In this document: positions 14,152-19,189 of the stretch, piece after piece
How positions within the stretch are numbered: position 1 is the stretch's first letter
How the letters are laid out: every line of letters starts with the position of its first letter
NCBI GenBank assembly: GCA_963652495.1
Contig: CAVJTU010000059.1
Location: 1-19,189, forward strand
Length of the DNA: 19,189 bases
Source of the DNA: Anthropogastromicrobium sp963652495
GTDB taxonomy: Bacteria; Bacillota; Clostridia; Lachnospirales; Lachnospiraceae
Direction of reading: 5' to 3'
Notes under the pieces: model-generated
The model's input: the letters and a program-made list of their open reading frames with translations, nothing else
What the model was told of the DNA's origin: nothing
Database searches by the model: none
Translations under genes and position numbers: made by a program

Positions 14152-15621
14152 TTATGCAATGATATCAAACAGTGGCTTGCATGCCGGATAGATCTGCTTA
14201 AATTGCTGATAGCGTGCCTCATATTTTGCCGCCAGTTCCGGATCCGGCTCTACGGTATCGATGACCTTTACGATCTTTGCGGCTGCTTCCTCTACAGATG
14301 CATATTCGCCGCAGGCAACAGCCGCTAACATCGCACCGCCAAGTCCCGGACCTTCCTCGCTCTCGATCACATCAACACTGATATTTAAGATGTTTGCAAT
14401 CATCTTTTTCCACAATGGGCTCTTTGCACCGCCGCCGCAGATCTTGGTGCGCTTGATATCGATTCCAAGTGATTTTGCCACCTCAAAGGAATCTCTGAGC
14501 GCAAAACCAACGCCTTCAAGTACAGCCTGCGTCATATCCGCTCTGGTGGTGTCCATTGTCATTCCGATAAAGGTTCCTCTTGCCTTCGGATTGTTGTGCG
14601 GAGAACGCTCGCCCATCAGATATGGCAGAAAGTAGACATGATTCTCACCAAGCTTTGTAATATCAGCCTGCTCCTTTGCAAATTCCTTTGTCTGTAAAAT
14701 CTCTTCCATCCACCACTTGTTGCAGGATGCGGCACTCAGCATACAACCCATCAGATGATAGGTGCCGTCTGCATGTGCAAATGCGTGAAGTGCGTTGTTG
14801 CTGTCCACGCGGAAGTTTTTGGAGGAGATAAAGATGGTACCGCTCGTTCCAAGAGAAATGTTGCATCGCCCCTCGCCTACCGTTCCGGTTCCGACAGCCG
14901 CTGCTGCATTATCTCCTGCACCTGCTGCCACAGCCACGTGATCGGTCAGACCAAGCTCTGCTGCCACGTCTGCCTTGACGCAGCCGACTTTCTCGTAGCT
15001 CTCATAAATACCGGCAAGCATATCTTCACGAATGCCGCAGATCTCGCACATTTCCTTTGACCAGCAGCGGTTCTTTACGTCAAACAAAAGCATACCGGAG
15101 GCATCGGATACGTCGGTGCAGAACACGCCAGTCAGACGATATGCCAGATAATCCTTTGGCAGCATGATCTTTTTGATGCGTGCAAAATTCTCCGGCTCAT
15201 TCTTCTTTACCCACAGAATCTTTGGTGCAGTAAAGCCGGCAAATGCGATATTTGCAGTATACTCAGACAGCTTATCCTTTCCGATCACATTGTTTAAGTA
15301 ATCCGTCTCTTCTGTCGTGCGGCCATCATTCCAAAGGATTGCCGGACGGATGACATTGTCATTCTCATCGAGAATAACCAGACCGTGCATCTGACCGCCA
15401 AAGCTGATTCCTGCTACCCTGGTAGGGTCAAAACCGCTTACCAGTTCCTTGATTCCTGCGATCATCTGATCGTACCAGTCGTACGGGTTCTGCTCAGACC
15501 ATCCCGGATTTGGGAAAGAAAGCGGATACTCCTTTGATACGATGTTGCAAATTTTTCCATTTCCTTCCATCAAAAGAAGCTTAATAGCGGACGTTCCAAG
15601 ATCAATTCCAATATAATACAT
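14152..15621 (-). CDS. xylB: Xylulokinase
   Basis: 489 aa FGGY-family kinase. It phosphorylates D-xylulose to xylulose-5-phosphate, which enters the pentose phosphate pathway. Seen: IDLGTSAIK (6-14) with D7, GGQMHGLV (75-82) for sugar binding, LPKDYLAYRLTG (154-165), GAGDNAAAAVG with catalytic base D237, GERSPH, and the ATP loop CGGGAKSPLW. GQMHG and the overall length favour xylulokinase over gluconokinase or glycerol kinase. The ATG at 15621 follows GGAGG. It lies 111 bases behind the GH3 gene, with a hairpin repeat but no U-run between, so co-transcription is likely. No xylA is present here. Confidence 0.94.
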   Translation of the reverse strand: MYYIGIDLGTSAIKLLLMEGNGKICNIVSKEYPLSFPNPGWSEQNPYDWYDQMIAGIKELVSGFDPTRVAGISFGGQMHGLVILDENDNVIRPAILWNDGRTTEETDYLNNVIGKDKLSEYTANIAFAGFTAPKILWVKKNEPENFARIKKIMLPKDYLAYRLTGVFCTDVSDASGMLLFDVKNRCWSKEMCEICGIREDMLAGIYESYEKVGCVKADVAAELGLTDHVAVAAGAGDNAAAAVGTGTVGEGRCNISLGTSGTIFISSKNFRVDSNNALHAFAHADGTYHLMGCMLSAASCNKWWMEEILQTKEFAKEQADITKLGENHVYFLPYLMGERSPHNNPKARGTFIGMTMDTTRADMTQAVLEGVGFALRDSFEVAKSLGIDIKRTKICGGGAKSPLWKKMIANILNISVDVIESEEGPGLGGAMLAAVACGEYASVEEAAAKIVKVIDTVEPDPELAAKYEARYQQFKQIYPACKPLFDIIA

Positions 15622-15671
15622 GATTCATACCTCCCATTTGTTATATCTCAGCTGCTGCAAGTATTATCAGC

Positions 15672-15697
15672 GGGGCCAGCTTTATATGTCTGACCCC
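15672..15697. repeat. 26-bp hairpin repeat, copy 2 (GH3-xylB gap)
   Basis: Arms GGGGCCAG and CTGACCCC plus the TATA-containing loop match the element at 6230-6255 at 20 of 26 positions. The outer third pair is G-C here and T-A in the other copy, a coordinated change. Two loop-proximal pairs are lost here. Both copies lie between two co-directional minus-strand genes. Confidence 0.7.
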
Positions 15698-15732
15698 ATT
15701 TTCCCATTGATTTTTTCGGTCAGATTCTTTTT

Positions 15733-17919
15733 TCAGACCTTCTTCTCAACCGATATGCTTCTGCACACTTCTCCTGTCAGCTCGGTGCTGCGCTCGTCCG
15801 GCTGCTGTGTGCCGATATAGATGAAATAGGTTCCGGAAAGTACCTGCTTTGCACCGTCCTCATCACACAGTCCAAATGCATCCTCATCTAAATGAATCCG
15901 AACAGTCTTAGTCTCGCCTTTTTTGAGCGCTGCCTTCGCGATTCCCTTTAATTGCGCGTTCGGTGTACCCTCGCGGTCAGCTTTTACGTAGACCTGAACG
16001 GTCTGTGTGCCGTCCATCTCACCGGTATTGGCAACCTCTGCGGTGATGTCAATTCCGTCCGGCGTGATCTTCTGCGTGCTGAGTGCAATGTTATTGATGG
16101 CAAATTCGGTATATGACAAGCCATAGCCAAACGGGTACAGCGGCTTATTCTTCATATAGCGGTAGGTTCGTCCCTCCATGCTGTAATCGGTAAACTCCGG
16201 AAGCTCCTCAGTGGTGCGATACAATGTAATTGGAAGACGTCCCTGCGGGCAATCATCGCCAAACAAAATTTGCGCAATGCCATTTCCGCCCTGTGCACCC
16301 GGATACCAGCACTGCATGATGGCATCCACATGCTCATCGGCCCAGCTAAGATCCATTGCGCTGCCTGCAAGCACAAGTAAAATAACAGGCTTTCCGCTTT
16401 CACATGCTGCCTCAAGTACCTCATTTTGAAGACCCGGAAATCTCAGATCAAGCTTATCGCCGCTGGAAAACTCATTTCCGGCATCGCCTTCCTCGCCCTC
16501 AAGCCCGGCATCCAGTCCGAGACAAACAACTACGACATCACTTTCCTTGCAAACGCCTTTAACCTCTGCCAGACGGTCCTGACGATCAGCCAGATTGCTG
16601 GTACGATCCTTGTACAGATGACAGCCTTCGGAATACATGACACGCATTGTCTCGCCATTTGCCTTCGGATGCTCCTTTGCGTAATCCTCGATGCCCTCCA
16701 GAACGGTTACATAACGGGATGCTGTTCCCTCGTAGTTTCCAACAAGCGCTCTGCGGTTATCCGCATTCGGTCCAATCACACCAATGGTATGTATCTTTTC
16801 CTTATCGAGCGGCAAAATTTTCGATTCTTTTAATGGTCTCTGACCCCCATTTTTTAGCAGCGTCAAACATCGTTTTGCTGCGGTGAGGTTTAACTGCTGC
16901 ATCGGCTCTGAATCGACAACAGAGTATGGAATCCGGTTATACGGATTGTCCTCTGCCTTGTCAAAGACACCAAGCTTCATACGCGTAGTAAAGAGATTGA
17001 CAAGTGCCTCGTCAAGACGCTCCTCTTTTACAAGACCGTCGCGGATGGCATCGAGCAGATAGACAAAGAGCGTACCGCAATTTAAGTCACAGCCATTGTT
17101 CATTGCAAGTGCTACGGACTCTTCGGCATCCTTTGTCACCTTATGACCTTCGTAAAAATCCTTGATGGCCCAGCAGTCAGAAGTGACATGTCCCTCAAAG
17201 CCCCATTCGTCGCGCAAAATATCCTTTAACAAGGTCTTGCTTCCACAGCAAGGCTCGCCATTTGTGCGGTTGTAAGCACCCATAACAGCCTCTACCTTTC
17301 CCTCCTGCACGCAGACTTTAAATGCCGGAAGATACGTCTCAAAAAGATCCTTCTTTGATACTTCAGCATTAAAATAATGGCGCATTCCCTCTGGTCCGCT
17401 GTGAACCGCAAAGTGCTTTGCGCAGGCCGCCGTCTTTAAATATTTCTCATCATGTCCCTGCATTCCCTCAATGTAGCGCACACCAAGACGTGATGTCAGA
17501 TACGGATCCTCTCCGAGTGTCTCATGGCCTCTGCCCCAACGCGGATCACGGAAAATATTGATATTGGGTGCCCAGAAGGTCAGTCCCTTGTAGATATCGT
17601 GATCGCCAAATTCCTGCTGCATGTTAAACTTTGCGCGTGCCTCAGTGGATACGGCATCTCCGATCTCTTCCATAAAATCCTCGTCGAAGGTGGCTGCCAG
17701 ACCAATCGCCTGCGGGAAAACAGTCGCTGTACCAGCTCTTGCCACGCCGTGCAATGCCTCATTCCACCAGTTGTAGGACGCAATGCCCAAGCGTTCAATC
17801 GCCGGTGCGTTATACAGTGTCTGATACACCTTCTCCTCAAGTGTCATCTGACCAATCAGTTCTTTTGCCCGTGCGCGAAATGCGTCGAGACGTTCTTTGT
17901 TATGCACTAAATCTGCCAT
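15733..17919 (-). CDS. Glycoside hydrolase family 3, beta-xylosidase-like
   Basis: 728 aa from the ATG at 17919. An ATG two codons earlier (17925) is only 3 bases from the AAAGGGG ribosome site, whereas 17919 has 9-base spacing. There is no signal peptide, so it acts in the cytosol on imported oligosaccharides. Domain order: (beta/alpha)8 barrel with YNWWNEALHGVAR (about 49-61), DPRWGRGHETLGEDPYL (about 125-141), KHFAVHSGPE and the nucleophile D248 in VTSDCWAI; an alpha/beta sandwich; then a C-terminal fibronectin-III-like domain after YPFGYGLSYT. The YNWW(N/S)EALHGVA form and linkage to xylB point to xylosidase or xylosidase/arabinofuranosidase rather than beta-glucosidase, but this is not certain. 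Confidence 0.88.
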   Translation of the reverse strand: MADLVHNKERLDAFRARAKELIGQMTLEEKVYQTLYNAPAIERLGIASYNWWNEALHGVARAGTATVFPQAIGLAATFDEDFMEEIGDAVSTEARAKFNMQQEFGDHDIYKGLTFWAPNINIFRDPRWGRGHETLGEDPYLTSRLGVRYIEGMQGHDEKYLKTAACAKHFAVHSGPEGMRHYFNAEVSKKDLFETYLPAFKVCVQEGKVEAVMGAYNRTNGEPCCGSKTLLKDILRDEWGFEGHVTSDCWAIKDFYEGHKVTKDAEESVALAMNNGCDLNCGTLFVYLLDAIRDGLVKEERLDEALVNLFTTRMKLGVFDKAEDNPYNRIPYSVVDSEPMQQLNLTAAKRCLTLLKNGGQRPLKESKILPLDKEKIHTIGVIGPNADNRRALVGNYEGTASRYVTVLEGIEDYAKEHPKANGETMRVMYSEGCHLYKDRTSNLADRQDRLAEVKGVCKESDVVVVCLGLDAGLEGEEGDAGNEFSSGDKLDLRFPGLQNEVLEAACESGKPVILLVLAGSAMDLSWADEHVDAIMQCWYPGAQGGNGIAQILFGDDCPQGRLPITLYRTTEELPEFTDYSMEGRTYRYMKNKPLYPFGYGLSYTEFAINNIALSTQKITPDGIDITAEVANTGEMDGTQTVQVYVKADREGTPNAQLKGIAKAALKKGETKTVRIHLDEDAFGLCDEDGAKQVLSGTYFIYIGTQQPDERSTELTGEVCRSISVEKKV

Positions 17920-17984
17920 GTTCATATACCCCTTTCATCGGCTTTTTATTCACATCCTCCAGCCAGTCATACTACGCTTAAACG

Positions 17985-18013
17985 CATATATTTTTTGCCT
18001 GTCGGTGTTTAAA
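17985..18013 (-). promoter_or_regulatory. Candidate promoter of GH3-xylB
   Basis: On the minus strand: TTTAAA (18008-18013), 17-base spacer, TATATG (17985-17990). Both boxes are imperfect (4 of 6), as might be expected for an activated or inducible promoter. I see no clear XylR-like or cre palindrome nearby. Alternative placements in this AT-rich gap are possible. Confidence 0.3.
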
Positions 18014-18041
18014 CTTAGAATCTTTTTCCAAAATGATTGAC

Positions 18042-18542
18042 TTAATATGGTCGTATCTCGTCATCGCTGTCATTCCCATCGGTGATGGAACGGATCACAG
18101 CATAATATCCCATTTTTTCATTGACCTTTACATAGACACGATCCCCCTCTTTATGACCGTTTATCGCTTTTCCAAGCGGCGATTCGATACTGATTTTTCC
18201 TTCTATGGAATCACAGCGCACAGATGTCACCAGTTTGAATTTTTGCACTTCATCCATCTCCTCGATATAAAGCTCAATCGTCTTATTCAAACCAACAACG
18301 CCCTCCTTCGACTCATCTGAGATTACGGTAGCGTTTTTCAGCATTCTCTCCAGATAGCGAATGCGGCTTTCATTTTTATTCTTGTCTTTCTTTGCCGCAT
18401 AATACTCAAAATTTTCACTGAGATCGCCCTGTGCTCTTGCCTCCTGAACGGCTTCAATCGCCTCTTTTCTCACAACAAGGGTCCGATATTCGATCTCCTT
18501 TTTGATCTTATCTACATCTCCCTGCGTTAAACGTTCTCCCAT
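18042..18542 (-). CDS. greA: GreA/GreB transcription elongation factor family
   Basis: 166 aa. Gre factors enter the RNA polymerase secondary channel and trigger cleavage of backtracked RNA. The coiled-coil N-domain carries the tip ARAQGDLSENFEYYAAKK with the acidic pair D40 and E43 intact, so cleavage activity is expected. The C-terminal FKBP-like domain ends with ISIESPLGKAINGHKEGD. The start at 18542 has AGGA 12 bases upstream, placed inside the last codons of ybaK. The 7-base gap indicates co-transcription and probable translational coupling. The tail NDSDDEIRPY is a bit unusual, and genomes of this group often carry more than one Gre paralogue, so this may be the accessory copy. Confidence 0.9.
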   Translation of the reverse strand: MGERLTQGDVDKIKKEIEYRTLVVRKEAIEAVQEARAQGDLSENFEYYAAKKDKNKNESRIRYLERMLKNATVISDESKEGVVGLNKTIELYIEEMDEVQKFKLVTSVRCDSIEGKISIESPLGKAINGHKEGDRVYVKVNEKMGYYAVIRSITDGNDSDDEIRPY

Positions 18543-18549
18543 GTGAATT

Positions 18550-19041
18550 TCATGTCCTTTCTATAATTATGTTCAGTGTCTTTGCCCCTGTTGCCCTGAT
18601 AAAATCCTGTGGTGAAAGCTTTAGCTGAACACCAAGCTTTCCTGCGCTGACGCAGATATACGGGCAGTCAAGCGCACTCTCATGGATGATTGTCGGATAC
18701 TCCTTTTTCATACCAAGCGCCGTACAACAGCCACGGACATATCCAGTGACTGCATTGATGTCCTTGACATGGATCATCTCGACTGACTTTTCATGCACTG
18801 CCTTTGCGCACTCCTTTAAATCAAGCTCCTCCTCGATTGGAAGCACAAATACACTGTACTGCCTGCTCTTTCCCTGAAGAACCAGTGTTTTAAAGCAATT
18901 TTCATGCGGAATCCCCAGCGTGTCTGCTGTATGGATTCCATCTATAAATTCATCACACGGATAGGACAGCACCTCATAAGAAATCTTGAGGCGATCCAGA
19001 ATCCGCATCGCATTTGTCTTCGGTATTTTTTCCTTTGCCAT
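18550..19041 (-). CDS. ybaK: YbaK/EbsC-type aminoacyl-tRNA deacylase
   Basis: 163 aa from the ATG at 19041, chosen for AAAGGAAG 6 bases upstream; the frame opens at 19086 with a poor ribosome site. The family hydrolyses mischarged Cys-tRNA(Pro) in trans. Catalytic K51 is present in FKTLVL, along with the usual start (KTNAMRILDRLKI), PIEEELDLK and a C-terminal GKLGVQLKLSP. The loop normally written GG(x)SP reads GCCTA (104-108), losing the second Gly, Ser and Pro. This may change specificity or lower activity. It is co-directional with greA, whose ribosome site it contains. Confidence 0.88.
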   Translation of the reverse strand: MAKEKIPKTNAMRILDRLKISYEVLSYPCDEFIDGIHTADTLGIPHENCFKTLVLQGKSRQYSVFVLPIEEELDLKECAKAVHEKSVEMIHVKDINAVTGYVRGCCTALGMKKEYPTIIHESALDCPYICVSAGKLGVQLKLSPQDFIRATGAKTLNIIIERT

Positions 19042-19124
19042 TGTTGTCTTCCTTTCTGTCCTGTTCCTATCGGCAAATTCCGGCATTCATTCCATCACTT
19101 CTATGTTAAAATGTTAAAATTCAG

Positions 19125-19189
19125 ATGATGTTGGGGTCAAAAATCCTCTTGCAAGCAAGCTTGCATCGGCTTTCTGACCTTTTGACCCT
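19125..19189. repeat. Right copy of 54-bp stem-loop repeat (cut by window end)
   Basis: Bases 19136-19189 match 81-134 at 53 of 54. GGGTCAAAA (19134-19142) pairs perfectly with TTTTGACCC (19180-19188). An inner TGCAAG-CAAG-CTTGCA hairpin lies at 19150-19165. The bases before it (from 19125) also occur at 12681-12698, so the repeat unit starts at least at 19125. It lies upstream of ybaK with no gene on it. Confidence 0.85.

Overview
The window looks like chromosome from a Gram-positive anaerobe of the Lachnospiraceae type (gut Clostridia). This rests on protein style (BPG-independent phosphoglycerate mutase, DegV, a TelA/XpaC pair, cytosolic GH3 plus xylulokinase), strong AGGAGG-type ribosome sites, and intergenic hairpin repeats. 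Genus is not assigned. All genes but two lie on the minus strand. I see no phage, transposase, CRISPR array, tRNA or rRNA.

Reading from the left: a repeat-rich gene-free start (1-202); araD (L-ribulose-5-phosphate 4-epimerase) with its own promoter; an AroFGH-type DAHP synthase with a ~145-nt leader; an AEC-family membrane transporter; then the glycolytic cluster transcribed gap > pgk > tpiA > gpmI. Tandem promoters precede gap, and hairpins sit between the genes. Divergent from gap is a PHP-type histidinol phosphatase (+). It converges on a degV gene. A small membrane-anchored FMN_bind-like protein (+) is divergent from degV and converges on an xpaC > telA pair. Then comes GH3 beta-xylosidase-like enzyme > xylulokinase, and finally ybaK > greA.

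The glycolytic block covers glyceraldehyde-3-phosphate and triose phosphate interconversion down to 2-phosphoglycerate. GH3 plus XylB give intracellular xylo-oligosaccharide hydrolysis and xylulose phosphorylation. AraD would deliver xylulose-5-phosphate from arabinose, so both pentose routes meet at the same intermediate. No xylose isomerase, sugar transporter or regulator is in the window.

I did not find a clear new multi-gene system. The most interesting material is intergenic. There is a 159-bp folded element between gap and pgk closed by perfect 11-bp inverted arms, and a 54-bp repeat found at both window ends (53/54 identical) whose stem-loop design recurs inside that element. A 47-bp repeat pair lies after aroF and gpmI, and a 26-bp hairpin pair shows a compensatory base-pair change. 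At protein level, YbaK has an altered GxxSP-type motif and the FMN_bind-like protein lacks the flavinylation motif.
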